Source of the DNA: Paraburkholderia sp. BCC1884
GTDB lineage: Bacteria > Pseudomonadota > Gammaproteobacteria > Burkholderiales > Burkholderiaceae
DNA length: 64,000 bases
Direction: 5' to 3'
Assembly (NCBI RefSeq): GCF_900996225.1
Contig: NZ_CAAJGL010000145.1
Location: 62,001-126,000 of the forward strand
The notes beneath the pieces were generated by a model, which was given only the letters and a program-made list of their open reading frames with translations, was not told the origin of the DNA and searched no databases. How positions within the stretch are numbered: the stretch's first letter is position 1; each line of letters opens with the position of its first letter. The position numbers and the translations under genes were made by a program. Of this stretch, positions 44,117-53,238 are shown one piece after another.

Positions 44117-44771
44117 GTCGGGCTCGGCGGTTATGCATGCCGTGGCGCCGGACTGATCGGTGAGCGGCGTGCGCGGCGGATTGCGAAAAGGATGAAACGC
44201 GGCCGGACTCGTGGAGCAGGCGCTGCGCGGCGAATGTGGCGATTGTTACAGAGACGCGGAAATCGTGCTCGCGGTCGGCCTAGGCGGGGCGGGTCTTGGA
44301 GTGTTGCTAATGCAACTAACGGCCTAGCCCGTGTCACATCCGCGAAATGGCCGCGCTTCGCTCGACCGCAAACCTTGCGGCACAAACGGTTCAGCAGATG
44401 AGGCCCGTCGATTCGACCACCTTTCGACATCATCGACGCGTTCATCCGCCCGTCACGCGCAGAAAAAATAATGGCACTGCGCTGCTGCCCAGCGCGCATC
44501 GACTCGCGCCACGGTCGGGCCTTTTTTGGCTGACGAATGCACGCGCGCAGTGCCGCGTCCACGCGGTTTGCACCGCGCGCGTGCGAAAAACCGGTGCGCG
44601 AGCGCGCATCGGCGGGCATGGCATGTGCGTGGGCAGACGCTCGTGCCCGCCGCCGTCCGCTGGCCGTAAAATGTCCTACTCTGTTTGTTAACCCGCCTGA
44701 CCGGCACGCGCCTCCCGTCCGTCATCTGTGCGGTTTGCGTATGCCGCGTCGCACTTTCCCCGGAGGCTTCG
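44117..44771. other. Divergent intergenic region, MFS exporter and glgP
   Basis: About 655 bases. Several frames are open on both strands but show an arginine- and alanine-rich composition typical of GC-rich noise. The half near glgP must contain its promoter; GGAGG is seen only just before the glgP start. No RNA gene or repeat recognised. Confidence 0.4.
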
Positions 44772-47225
44772 ATGACAGCCGTCGATCTGGAATTCGACCA
44801 GCTCAACAGTACCGTCGACGCGCTACGGCGCTCAATTTCCAATCGCATGATGTACGGCGTCGGCAAGGATGCCGTTACCGCGCATCCGCATGACTGGCTG
44901 CACGCCGCGGCGCTCGCCGTGCGCGACCGGCTGGTCGCGCGCTGGATGAAGACCACGCGCCTGCAATATGAACAGGACGTGAAACGCGTCTACTACCTGT
45001 CGATGGAGTTCTTGATCGGCCGGACCTTTACGAACGCCTTGCTGGCACTCGGCATTCACGATCAGATGCGGGAGGCGCTCGCCAGTCTCGGCGTCGACAT
45101 GGACGCGCTGACCGAGATCGAACCAGACGCCGCGCTCGGCAACGGCGGTCTCGGCCGGCTTGCGGCGTGTTTTCTCGATTCGATGGCGACGCTCGGCATT
45201 CCAGGCTTCGGCTACGGTATCCGCTACGAATACGGCATGTTCCGTCAGCAGATCGTCAATGGCGAGCAGGTCGAGGCGCCGGACTACTGGCTGCGCGCGG
45301 GCAATCCCTGGGAGTTTCCGCGACCCGAGATCAAGTACATGGTGCACTTCGGCGGCCGCACGGTGCAGCGCGGCGAGCACACCGAGTGGATCGACACCGA
45401 GCATGTGAACGCTACCGCGTACGACACGGTCATCCCCGGCTACGCAACCGACGCGACCAACACGCTGCGCCTCTGGTCGGCGCGCGCCACTGAGGAGCTC
45501 GATCTCGGCGCCTTCAATCGCGGCGACTATCGCAACGCGGTCGACACCAAGAACATGTCGGAGAACGTCTCGCGTCTGCTGTATCCCGACGATTCGACAC
45601 CGGCCGGCCGCGAGTTGCGGCTGCGTCAGGAATACTTTTTCGTGTCGGCGACCATGCAGGATCTGATACGCCGCTATCAGCGCACGCACAGCACGTTTGG
45701 CCGCTTTTCCGAAAAGGTGGCGGTGCATCTGAACGATACGCACCCGGTATTGGCGATTCCCGAGCTGATGCGTCTGCTGGTGGACGTGCACCACGTGCCG
45801 TGGGAGAAGGCGTGGCAGCATGTCACGAAAATCTTCTCGTACACCAATCACACCTTGATGCCCGAGGCGCTCGAAACATGGGACGTCGAGATGCTCGCGC
45901 GCCTGTTGCCGCGGCACCTGGAGATCATCTTCGAGATCAACGCCCAGTTTCTCAAGCACGTTAGCGAGCAATCGGGTCAGGACGCCGAGATGATCCGCCG
46001 CATTTCGCTCGTCGACGAATATGGTCAGCGGCGCGTGCGCATGGCGTATCTCGCGATCGTGGCGAGCCACAAGGTGAACGGCGTCTCGAAGCTGCATTCG
46101 CAACTGATGACACGCGATATCTTCGCCGACTTCGCACGCATCTATCCCGACCGCTTCACCAATGTGACCAACGGCATCACGCCGCGTCGCTGGCTCGCGC
46201 AGGCGAGCCCGTCGCTGTCGTCGCTGATCGATCAGCAGATCGGCAAGCATTGGCGCAGCAATCTGTTCGAACTGGAACAACTGCGCAACTTACGCAACGA
46301 CAGCGGCTTCATCGAGGCATTCCGCGAAGCGAAGCGGCAGAACAAATTGCGGCTCGTGCATCGGCTCGCGCATCACACCAAACTGCATTTCGATCCGGAC
46401 GCGTTGTTCGATCTGCAGGTCAAGCGCATTCACGAATATAAGCGGCAACTGCTGAACGTGCTGCACGTGATCGTGCGCTACAACCAGATTCGCGCGAATC
46501 CCGAACTCGACTGGGTGCCGCGCGTGGTGATGTTCGCCGGCAAGGCGGCGTCCGCGTATCGCATGGCGAAGACGATCATCAAGCTGATCGGCGATGTGAG
46601 CGAGAAGGTCAATCACGATCCGCTGATCGGCGATCGTCTCAAGGTGGTGTTCGTGCCGAACTACGGCGTGAGCGTGGCCGAGTTGATCATTCCGGCAGCG
46701 GATCTGTCCGAGCAGATTTCGATGGCCGGTACCGAAGCATCGGGCACCGGCAATATGAAGCTCGCGCTCAACGGCGCGTTGACGATCGGCACGATGGACG
46801 GCGCCAACATCGAAATCTGCGACGCGGTGGGTCGCGAGAACATTTTCATCTTTGGCCACACGGCTGACGAAGTGGATAGCTTGCGCGCCAGCGGCTATCG
46901 TCCCAGGCAGGTGTACGAGGAGAATCCGGAGTTGCGCATGGCGCTCGACCAGATCCGCTCAGGCTTTTTCTCGCCGGACGATCCCTTGCGCTTCCTGGAC
47001 ATTTTCCACACGCTAGTCGATTGGGGCGATCACTACATGGTGCTGGCCGATTTTGCCGCGTTCGCTCAGGCACAGAAGGATGTGGATGCGCGCTTCGTCG
47101 ATAAGCGCGCGTGGGCGGAAAGTGCGATCGAGAATGTCGCGGGCATGGGGCAGTTTTCGTCGGATCGCACCATCGGCGAATATGCTCGCAACATCTGGCA
47201 TGTGAATCCGCTCAATATGGAGTGA
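44772..47225 (+). CDS. glgP: Glycogen/starch/alpha-glucan phosphorylase
   Basis: An 817-residue enzyme of family GT35 that releases glucose 1-phosphate from glycogen. RVYYLSMEFLIGRTFTNAL at the start, LGNGGLGRLAACFLDSMATL, and the PLP region EASGTGNMKLALNGALTIGT with the cofactor lysine are all present. CGGAGG lies 7 bases before ATG 44772. No other glg gene is in the window. It is monocistronic. Confidence 0.96.
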   Translation: MTAVDLEFDQLNSTVDALRRSISNRMMYGVGKDAVTAHPHDWLHAAALAVRDRLVARWMKTTRLQYEQDVKRVYYLSMEFLIGRTFTNALLALGIHDQMREALASLGVDMDALTEIEPDAALGNGGLGRLAACFLDSMATLGIPGFGYGIRYEYGMFRQQIVNGEQVEAPDYWLRAGNPWEFPRPEIKYMVHFGGRTVQRGEHTEWIDTEHVNATAYDTVIPGYATDATNTLRLWSARATEELDLGAFNRGDYRNAVDTKNMSENVSRLLYPDDSTPAGRELRLRQEYFFVSATMQDLIRRYQRTHSTFGRFSEKVAVHLNDTHPVLAIPELMRLLVDVHHVPWEKAWQHVTKIFSYTNHTLMPEALETWDVEMLARLLPRHLEIIFEINAQFLKHVSEQSGQDAEMIRRISLVDEYGQRRVRMAYLAIVASHKVNGVSKLHSQLMTRDIFADFARIYPDRFTNVTNGITPRRWLAQASPSLSSLIDQQIGKHWRSNLFELEQLRNLRNDSGFIEAFREAKRQNKLRLVHRLAHHTKLHFDPDALFDLQVKRIHEYKRQLLNVLHVIVRYNQIRANPELDWVPRVVMFAGKAASAYRMAKTIIKLIGDVSEKVNHDPLIGDRLKVVFVPNYGVSVAELIIPAADLSEQISMAGTEASGTGNMKLALNGALTIGTMDGANIEICDAVGRENIFIFGHTADEVDSLRASGYRPRQVYEENPELRMALDQIRSGFFSPDDPLRFLDIFHTLVDWGDHYMVLADFAAFAQAQKDVDARFVDKRAWAESAIENVAGMGQFSSDRTIGEYARNIWHVNPLNME

Positions 47226-47253
47226 GGCGTTTCAAGGTGACGTGAAGTGAGAC

Positions 47254-47289
47254 ATGGCCGGGCCATTCGACGATTGCCCGGCCATTTTC
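47254..47289 (+). terminator. Probable terminator of glgP
   Basis: Perfect 10-bp stem ATGGCCGGGC/GCCCGGCCAT (47254-47263 with 47276-47285) followed by TTTTC. It is just before the convergent lipoprotein gene's stop. Confidence 0.7.
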
Positions 47290-47297
47290 ATTGGCGA

Positions 47298-48389
47298 TTA
47301 CTGCGCGAAGTTCTCGATCTCGCGAGCGGCTCGCAGACCCAGTTCGCCGCGTGGGAAATCGAACAGCACGTCGATATTCTGCATGCCCACCAGGCCGATC
47401 ACGATGCGATTGGCGCCCGGTTTTGTCTTGACGATCGTGACCTGCGCGCTGTCATAGCGGTGCAGCCATTTGCCCGAGCCAATCGCCACGTTGTAGTTGC
47501 CCTGCTTGAGCACGGTGCCGACCTCGTCGTCGCCGGTCCAGTTCGGCGCCTTGTCCATTTCGATGCGGATCATGTCGCTGCTGGCCGTGGCGAAAACGAG
47601 CGGCGCGCAAAATGTCATCTTGTCGTCGACGTTGACGCAACCGCGCGGCCATTGCATCGTGCCGTCGTTCAGACGCGTCATCGGCACCCTCGTATAGTCT
47701 TTGATCAACGCGTTCGACGGGCTCAGCAGGAGATAGGGTTTCGCGAAATTGGCGTGCACTGCGTAGCGCTGGCCGACGTTGCCCGAGATGGCTCGCAGCG
47801 GCTGCGTGCAGCAACTGTCGTCGGGCTGCGCGGCACCGATGCCGAAGAGCCCTGAGAATGCCCAGCCGAATTCGGCGGTAAAGCCGTCCATGCCGACGCA
47901 GTGTTTGGCAAACGGCTGGCAACTGACTGAATCGACTACTTGCGCATCGACTTGCACGGGCTTCAATCCGGCGATGCTCGCGGGCAGTTTGGCCGTGGCG
48001 CCGGAGACCTGCGCACCGTTCGCGAGTGGCAGCGAACTGACCGGTCCAACGTTCGGGTAGCTCGTGTCGGGCAGCGCTGACTTGACCACGCGTATGCCCT
48101 GCGTGCCGGTGTCCAGTGCGAAGTAAAGCGGTTTGCCATCGAGTTGGACGGGCAGGCCGAGACGCGCATGATCGTGATCGGCGCGCTCCACATGCAGCGG
48201 GATCAGCAGGCCATCGTTGCCGCCGTTGACGAGCGCGGCGGTGGCGGGCGGCGGCGTCGGCACGGGGAAGGTGATGCCGCAGCCGCTGAGCGCAGCGCAC
48301 GCAACGGTGGCTAGTAGCGTCGCCGCGGCAAGCCGGCACCAGTTAGGACGAGTGGGGCGGCGTGCGACATTGGAAACGGACAGGAACAT
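47298..48389 (-). CDS. Putative lipoprotein with aspartyl-protease-like DTG motif
   Basis: A 363-residue envelope protein. The N-terminal signal has the lipobox ALSGC (Cys37). The motif FALDTGTQGIRVV (about residues 91-103) and the later VLFDFPRGELGL resemble retropepsin-like and DUF3443 proteins, a Burkholderia-rich family of unknown function. There are six cysteines in the middle (SCQPFAKHC; SCC; GCVN; FC), which could form disulfides in the periplasm. Only one DTG motif is clear, so protease activity would need dimerisation or is absent. Tentative family. Confidence 0.72.
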   Translation of the reverse strand: MFLSVSNVARRPTRPNWCRLAAATLLATVACAALSGCGITFPVPTPPPATAALVNGGNDGLLIPLHVERADHDHARLGLPVQLDGKPLYFALDTGTQGIRVVKSALPDTSYPNVGPVSSLPLANGAQVSGATAKLPASIAGLKPVQVDAQVVDSVSCQPFAKHCVGMDGFTAEFGWAFSGLFGIGAAQPDDSCCTQPLRAISGNVGQRYAVHANFAKPYLLLSPSNALIKDYTRVPMTRLNDGTMQWPRGCVNVDDKMTFCAPLVFATASSDMIRIEMDKAPNWTGDDEVGTVLKQGNYNVAIGSGKWLHRYDSAQVTIVKTKPGANRIVIGLVGMQNIDVLFDFPRGELGLRAAREIENFAQ

Positions 48390-48639
48390 GGATCGTGCTT
48401 TGCAAAAAAAGCGGGTTCCTGGCGTAGGCGATGCATGGTGTGCCGCGACTGGACAGCACGGCGCGGTACACGCAGCGGACTGCCATGCGTGGGGGCTTGA
48501 ACCGGGAAGCTGGCGGGGCCTGCGGAAAGGAACACGCGGTAAGGGAGCGGCGACTCTACATCGCGACTCGTCGTGATTTGCAAAGATGTGTAAAGGCTTG
48601 GGACGGCGGCAGGCGCGCTCGTCCGATCGTTGACCTATG

Positions 48640-48981
48640 TCAATAATCGCGAGGATGCCGGATCACGGTGGCCCGCGCGCGGCCCAGGACGGCGCGATCG
48701 AGTGTGGCGGTTAGCAGGGCGATCACGTCGTCGAGCGTACGCGAGGTGACTTCGACGCGGAAGGTCACGCACTCGTGTTGCTGGTCGACGGTGACGACGT
48801 ACAGACGCAGATCGTCGCCGAGCGCGGCATGCAGTGCCCGGCGTCCGTTTGCCGATGAAGTCCCGGGCACGATGACGTCGATGATGACGAGTGGCACGAC
48901 GCGCTGAGCTTGATTGGCGCGGCGGGTAGGACGTACGGTGCATGACGCAGCCGTGTCGGACGTGGCGAGAGAGGTAAGCAT
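48640..48981 (-). CDS. Hypothetical protein
   Basis: A 113-residue protein. The first 25 residues are poorly conserved-looking; the rest has a beta-alpha pattern (VVPLVIIDVIVPG; DDLRLYVVTVDQQHECVTFRV; DDVIALLTATLDRAV). No family is recognised and no membrane segment is seen. The start at 48981 has only weak ribosome-binding signals. Confidence 0.55.
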   Translation of the reverse strand: MLTSLATSDTAASCTVRPTRRANQAQRVVPLVIIDVIVPGTSSANGRRALHAALGDDLRLYVVTVDQQHECVTFRVEVTSRTLDDVIALLTATLDRAVLGRARATVIRHPRDY

Positions 48982-49129
48982 CGTGATTGCGCCGCACCGG
49001 TGAGGCGGCGTGGCGCGCGTTGTGGATACCTGTCCACTCTACTCACGCGCGCCTCAAGGGCGCGCAAAAGCCGGCTCACGCCGAATCAATTTTGCGTTAA
49101 CACGCCGCGCGCCATAGGTTGATCCAGAC

Positions 49130-49519
49130 CTACACCTTCGGCGCGGCGGCGGCGGACTTAGCTTCATGCACGGCCGCGCTGACGCGTTCGACGAATTCGC
49201 GGTCGGTGCTCATGAGGGCCTCGCGTTCGCCATTGGGGGTCTGCACCATCAGACGGTGCGTGACGTCCTGGGTCGCCCAGGTGAGCCAGCCCACCACGAT
49301 CAGCATCGTGCCGCACACCATGCCCACCGGCGAGCGAAAGACGCCGCCGACAATCGCGCCGACCAGACCGATTGCTGAAATAATGCGTGGCAGAGCTTTG
49401 TTCTTCGGCACGGTGACGACCTGTACACCGACGATGTCGCGCAATGGGAAGACCTGGCCGGCCGACGAAAGTGCATTGCGCGTGACTGATACGCCGCGAT
49501 CATTGAAAGGATTGTCCAT
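49130..49519 (-). CDS. DUF6232-like two-helix membrane protein
   Basis: A 129-residue protein from ATG 49519 with two hydrophobic segments around ISAIGLVGAIVGGV and MVCGTMLIVVGWLTW. The start MDNPFNDRGVSVTRNALS, VFPLRDIVGVQVVTVPK and the C-terminal RLMVQTPNGEREAL resemble the DUF6232 family (single small domain with a helical hairpin between beta strands). The frame is open to 49726, but that part would run through the terminator hairpin of the catalase gene, so the short start is preferred. Function unknown. Confidence 0.65.
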   Translation of the reverse strand: MDNPFNDRGVSVTRNALSSAGQVFPLRDIVGVQVVTVPKNKALPRIISAIGLVGAIVGGVFRSPVGMVCGTMLIVVGWLTWATQDVTHRLMVQTPNGEREALMSTDREFVERVSAAVHEAKSAAAAPKV

Positions 49520-49705
49520 CGAGTTAAAGGCTAGCGGTGGCAGAGGCCGCAGCGTACCAGACTTCTCAGGTGCGGCGCCGCTGGCTTTGCTGCTGATCGC
49601 GCCGGAGACGCCGAGTTCCGAGGCGGGCATCTGGATACCGTGGTTCAGTTGGTATAACGAACTGTTTGAAGCGGGTGCTTGCGCACTCTTTCGGTTTGAC
49701 TCTCC

Positions 49706-49755
49706 AGAGGCGCGGGCCGCAGCCATGTTTCATCGGCATGGCTGCGGCCGCCTCT
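49706..49755. terminator. Strong hairpin behind the catalase gene
   Basis: Thirteen-base perfect arms GGCCGCAGCCATG and complement (49715-49727 with 49737-49749) with an outer AGAGGCG/CGCCTCT continuation. No long T run follows on the minus strand. It lies 26 bases beyond the katA stop. Confidence 0.55.
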
Positions 49756-49775
49756 CCTGGAACTGTGTGCGCGGC

Positions 49776-51260
49776 TTACTTCGACATTTCCGGCTCGGAG
49801 CGACTGGCGGTCGATCCCAGCGCGTCGAGCGTTTCGAGGGCCTTGCGCACGCCAGCGCCGTAGGCGGGATCGGCTAGCGTGCAATGCTCGATATGCAACT
49901 CGCGGATGGGACTCGAAACGCCGTGCATGGCTCGCGCGGTGTTCTCGAACAGCACAGTCTGCTGAGCTGCAGACATCAGACGGAACAGGTCTCCCGGTTG
50001 CGAGTAATAATCCTCGTCGACGCGGTGATTCCAATGGTCTGCGGCGCCTTCGATAGAAAGCGGCGGTTCGCTGAAATCGGGCTGGTCCAGCCATGCTCCG
50101 CGCGTGTTCGGGTTATACGGTGTGGTGCCGCCGTGGTTTCCGTCTACACGTAGCACGCCGTCGCGGTGATAGTTGTTGTAGTGGGTGGTCCCACGGGGCG
50201 AGTTCACCGGAATCTGATGGTGATTGACGGTCAGTCGGTAGCGCTGGGCGTCGCCGTAGGAGAACAGCCGTCCCTGCAGCATCTTGTCGGGGGAGAAGCC
50301 GATTCCGGGCACCACGTTTGCCGGATTGAACGCCGCCTGCTCCACGTCGGCAAACCAGTTTTCTGCGTTCCGGTTGAGTTCGAGATGACCTACTTCGATG
50401 AGCGGATAGTCTTTCTTGGACCAGACTTTCGTCAGGTCGAACGGGTTGACCTTGTAGGCCGCCGCTTCCTTCTCCGGCATGATCTGGAAATACAGCGTCC
50501 AGCGCGGGAATTCCTTGCGCTCGATGGCCTCGTACAGGTCGCGGTGGTGAGTCTCCCGATCGGATCCGACCAGTTCGACGGCCTCCTGATCCGTCATGTT
50601 CTCGATACCTTGCTGGGTATGCATATGAAACTTGACCCAGAAACGCTCGTTGTCGGCGTTGATGAGGCTGAAGGTGTGACTGCCGAATCCGTGCATGTGT
50701 CGATATGTGCGCGGAATGCCACGCTCGCTCATCACGATCGTGACCTGATGAAGCGCCTCGGGCAGTTGCGTCCAGAAGTCCCAGTTACTTTCGGCGCTAC
50801 GCAGTCCGGTGCGCGGGTCGCGCTTGATGGCGTGATTCAGATCCGGGAACTTCAGCGGGTCTCGCAGGAAGAATACCGGCGTGTTGTTGCCGACCAGGTC
50901 CCAGTTGCCTTCTTCGGTGTAGAACTTCAGCGCGAAGCCGCGGATGTCGCGCTCGGCGTCGGCGGCGCCCCGTTCTCCCGCCACGGTGGAGAAGCGCGCG
51001 AACATGTCGGTCTGCTTGCCGATGGTCGAAAAGATTTTGGCGCGCGTGTAGCGGGTGACATCGTGCGTGACCGTGAACGTGCCATGGGCTCCTGACCCTT
51101 TCGCGTGCATCCGGCGTTCGGGAATGACCTCGCGATCGAAGTGCGCGAGTTTCTCGAGGAACCATATGTCCTGCAGAAGGACGGGGCCACGAGGGCCGGC
51201 CGTCTGGGTGTTCTGGTTATCGACTACCGGCGCGCCGAAGGCCGTTGTGAGCTTGCTCAT
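49776..51260 (-). CDS. katA: Monofunctional heme catalase
   Basis: A 494-residue catalase of the small-subunit type. Distal His52 in RRMHAKG, the distal Asn in NNTPVFF, and the proximal Tyr in RLFSYGDAQRYR are all present, as is the NADPH-type HTFSLINADNERFWVKFH region. It decomposes hydrogen peroxide to water and oxygen in the cytoplasm. The ATG at 51260 is preceded by GGAGAG; the frame is open to 51299. No OxyR gene is visible nearby. Symbol by family. Confidence 0.95.
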   Translation of the reverse strand: MSKLTTAFGAPVVDNQNTQTAGPRGPVLLQDIWFLEKLAHFDREVIPERRMHAKGSGAHGTFTVTHDVTRYTRAKIFSTIGKQTDMFARFSTVAGERGAADAERDIRGFALKFYTEEGNWDLVGNNTPVFFLRDPLKFPDLNHAIKRDPRTGLRSAESNWDFWTQLPEALHQVTIVMSERGIPRTYRHMHGFGSHTFSLINADNERFWVKFHMHTQQGIENMTDQEAVELVGSDRETHHRDLYEAIERKEFPRWTLYFQIMPEKEAAAYKVNPFDLTKVWSKKDYPLIEVGHLELNRNAENWFADVEQAAFNPANVVPGIGFSPDKMLQGRLFSYGDAQRYRLTVNHHQIPVNSPRGTTHYNNYHRDGVLRVDGNHGGTTPYNPNTRGAWLDQPDFSEPPLSIEGAADHWNHRVDEDYYSQPGDLFRLMSAAQQTVLFENTARAMHGVSSPIRELHIEHCTLADPAYGAGVRKALETLDALGSTASRSEPEMSK

Positions 51261-51655
51261 GGTGCATCTCTCCAGTGATGTACTTCGTTGTGAAGACAAC
51301 AGTGCCGCGCCTCATGGTCCGTGCGGTCTTCTCAGGACAGACGATAGAGCAGTTCGGCAGCCCGGTCCTTTAAAGCGCTGATGCGACCTGAAAAAGCCTG
51401 ACGAGAGGCGTGATCGTGGGGGAAATGGGCGACGCTCGCAGCCAGGCAGATTGCCCGGCGCGTCGCGAGGTTCAAGACAAAACGCAGGATAAACGGTAAT
51501 CGCGATGATATCCGGGCAGCCCCCGTTTGTCCTCCTCGAGGGATGGACGATCGCCGACCGGCAGTATCGTGTCGATGGCGAGCATGTCGATCTGGCCACC
51601 CACCGGTTTGCTCAACGGTGGGTGCCCGCCGAAGCAGCAGCGGTGCCACAAAAAG
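51261..51655. other. Upstream region of katA and downstream region of porin
   Basis: About 395 bases. Frames in both directions run into the porin terminator or are short. On the plus strand 51505 onward gives a few plausible-looking residues (FVLLEGWTIADRQYRVDG), but the frame crosses the terminator and then the porin gene, so it is not annotated. The katA promoter must be here; an OxyR site was not identified. Confidence 0.4.
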
Positions 51656-51679
51656 AAAAACGCCCCGAAGGGCGTTTTT
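51656..51679. terminator. Bidirectional terminator of the porin gene
   Basis: Stem AAAAACGCC with GGCGTTTTT (51656-51664 with 51671-51679) and a short loop. A-rich and T-rich sides serve both strands; it ends the leftward porin transcript about 50 bases beyond its stop. Confidence 0.85.
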
Positions 51680-51730
51680 CAAGCGTCTCGGTGCAGCAGG
51701 GAACTCGCATTCCCCGCCCACTGGAATCGC

Positions 51731-52870
51731 TTAGAACTTGTGACGGATACCGACACGAACTGCCAGCTGCGTGCTCGCGCCTGCTGCGGGCAGGAAGCTG
51801 CTTGCGCTCGAACCGACCTGCGCCTGCAGGTCCGTGTTCTTCGCGGTCTTGCCCGAAGCTTGCTGATAAACGCCCAGCAGGTACACGTCGGTGCGCTTGC
51901 TCAGTGCGTAGTCGGCGCTGGCGTCGACCTGGTTCCAGTGACCGTTCGTCAGGTCCTTGGCTTGCATGTACGTGTAGCCCAGCGCGCCCGTCAATGCCGG
52001 CGTGAAGGCGTACTTGGCACCTGCTTCGTACGCGTTGAACGTCGTCATGTGACCCGTGATCTGCTCGATGTTCGTGTGCGTCCACAGCGCGTACATCGTT
52101 GCCGGTCCGATTGCGTAACGAGCGCCGACGCCAACCGTCGACAGATCCTTCGCCGTGCCCGGCAGTGCCGAGTTAGCGAGCGTCGTCGAGAAGGCCGGTG
52201 CTGCCGAGCCCGGGAAGCGGATGTCCGTGTACGCAGCGCCGATGCCGAACGGGCCGTTTGCGTAGTTCACGCCAAAGCTGTACGTTGCCGACGAACCGGT
52301 CGTGCCCGGCGCGCCTGCGAATGAACCTGCCTGGTTCGAGAAACCGTACATGCCGCCGAACGTCAGGCCTGCGAAGTTCGCGCTGCTGAACTTGACCGAG
52401 TTGTTGATACGGCTCGACGTGAGCTGGTCGATATCGTTGATGTGGAAGCCGTAGTTACCCGCGACGGTGTTGCCGCCGTTGGAGTACGAACCACCCAGAT
52501 AGTCCGTCGAGAACGAGTACTGGCGGCCGAACGTCAGCGAGCCGATACCGTTTTGCGAGAGGCCGACGAAGGCTTGACGGCCGAACAGCGCGCCGCCTTG
52601 ACCCAGTGCGCCCGTGCCCGAGTTAAAACCGTTTTCCAAGGTGAAGATTGCCTTCAGGCCACCACCGAGGTCTTCCGAACCACGCAGGCCGAAACGGCTG
52701 CCTTGAGCGACACCGTCGCCGTACTGATACAGATGCTGGGCGTTAGTGCCAGCATGGTTAGCATACGTGAAGCCGGCATCGATCAAGCCGTACAGCGTAA
52801 CGCTGCTTTGTGCGTGAGCTGCGGATGCGAAGACGGCGAGAGTAGCGGCGGCCAATACTTTCTTGTTCAA
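51731..52870 (-). CDS. Gram-negative general porin (OmpC/Burkholderia type)
   Basis: A 379-residue trimeric porin for passive uptake across the outer membrane. NKKVLAAATLAVFASAAHAQ is the signal peptide, SSVTLYGLIDAGF the first strand, and GSRFGLRGSEDLGGGLKAIF the classical porin stretch; the protein ends in AVRVGIRHKF with the C-terminal Phe. The start is the TTG at 52868-52870, with CGGAG a few bases upstream; no ATG fits the signal peptide. The frame further upstream to 53017 is noise. Monocistronic with a strong terminator. Confidence 0.94.
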   Translation of the reverse strand: MNKKVLAAATLAVFASAAHAQSSVTLYGLIDAGFTYANHAGTNAQHLYQYGDGVAQGSRFGLRGSEDLGGGLKAIFTLENGFNSGTGALGQGGALFGRQAFVGLSQNGIGSLTFGRQYSFSTDYLGGSYSNGGNTVAGNYGFHINDIDQLTSSRINNSVKFSSANFAGLTFGGMYGFSNQAGSFAGAPGTTGSSATYSFGVNYANGPFGIGAAYTDIRFPGSAAPAFSTTLANSALPGTAKDLSTVGVGARYAIGPATMYALWTHTNIEQITGHMTTFNAYEAGAKYAFTPALTGALGYTYMQAKDLTNGHWNQVDASADYALSKRTDVYLLGVYQQASGKTAKNTDLQAQVGSSASSFLPAAGASTQLAVRVGIRHKF

Positions 52871-53238
52871 GACTTTCTCCGATAAAAAATTGAGCAATCG
52901 CGACGCCGTGCTCTTGTGGCGTAGTCGTCCGATGGGCCGCAATTTAAGGGAATGCAGAGTAAGGTATGTGACAGCCTTGGTTATTTTTCGTATCTGTCGC
53001 GCCGGCGCGACACTCACATAGCATTACAAGTTGAAATGAAGCAAGGGCTGGTGCGCATAAGCTTTTTCGATTTTCTGCTTAAGCGAGCGCCTGAAAAAGC
53101 GATGGGTTCGGGGGCATCGGACCGCATGCGGCGATGCCCGTTTCGAGTCGGAGGAAGTGTCGGATTACATCGATACGCAGTTCGAAGGCGCGCTCGTTCC
53201 ACGCCTTCCAGACTGCGCTCTGGCTGCCGCAGCCGGCG
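52871..53238. other. Porin promoter region
   Basis: About 370 bases between the porin start and the leftward AstE-like gene's end. Contains the porin promoter. The short frames on both strands are unremarkable. A GTTATTTTTCGTA stretch near 52980 is AT-rich. Nothing else recognised. Confidence 0.4.

Noticed and set aside
49520..49726. Long N-terminal extension of the DUF6232-like gene
   Set aside because: It would begin inside the strong hairpin behind katA, and the conserved part starts at 49519.
51505..52005. Rightward frame starting with an FVLLEGWTIADRQYRVDG segment
   Set aside because: It runs across the porin terminator and into the porin gene on the other strand; only the first 50 codons look plausible.
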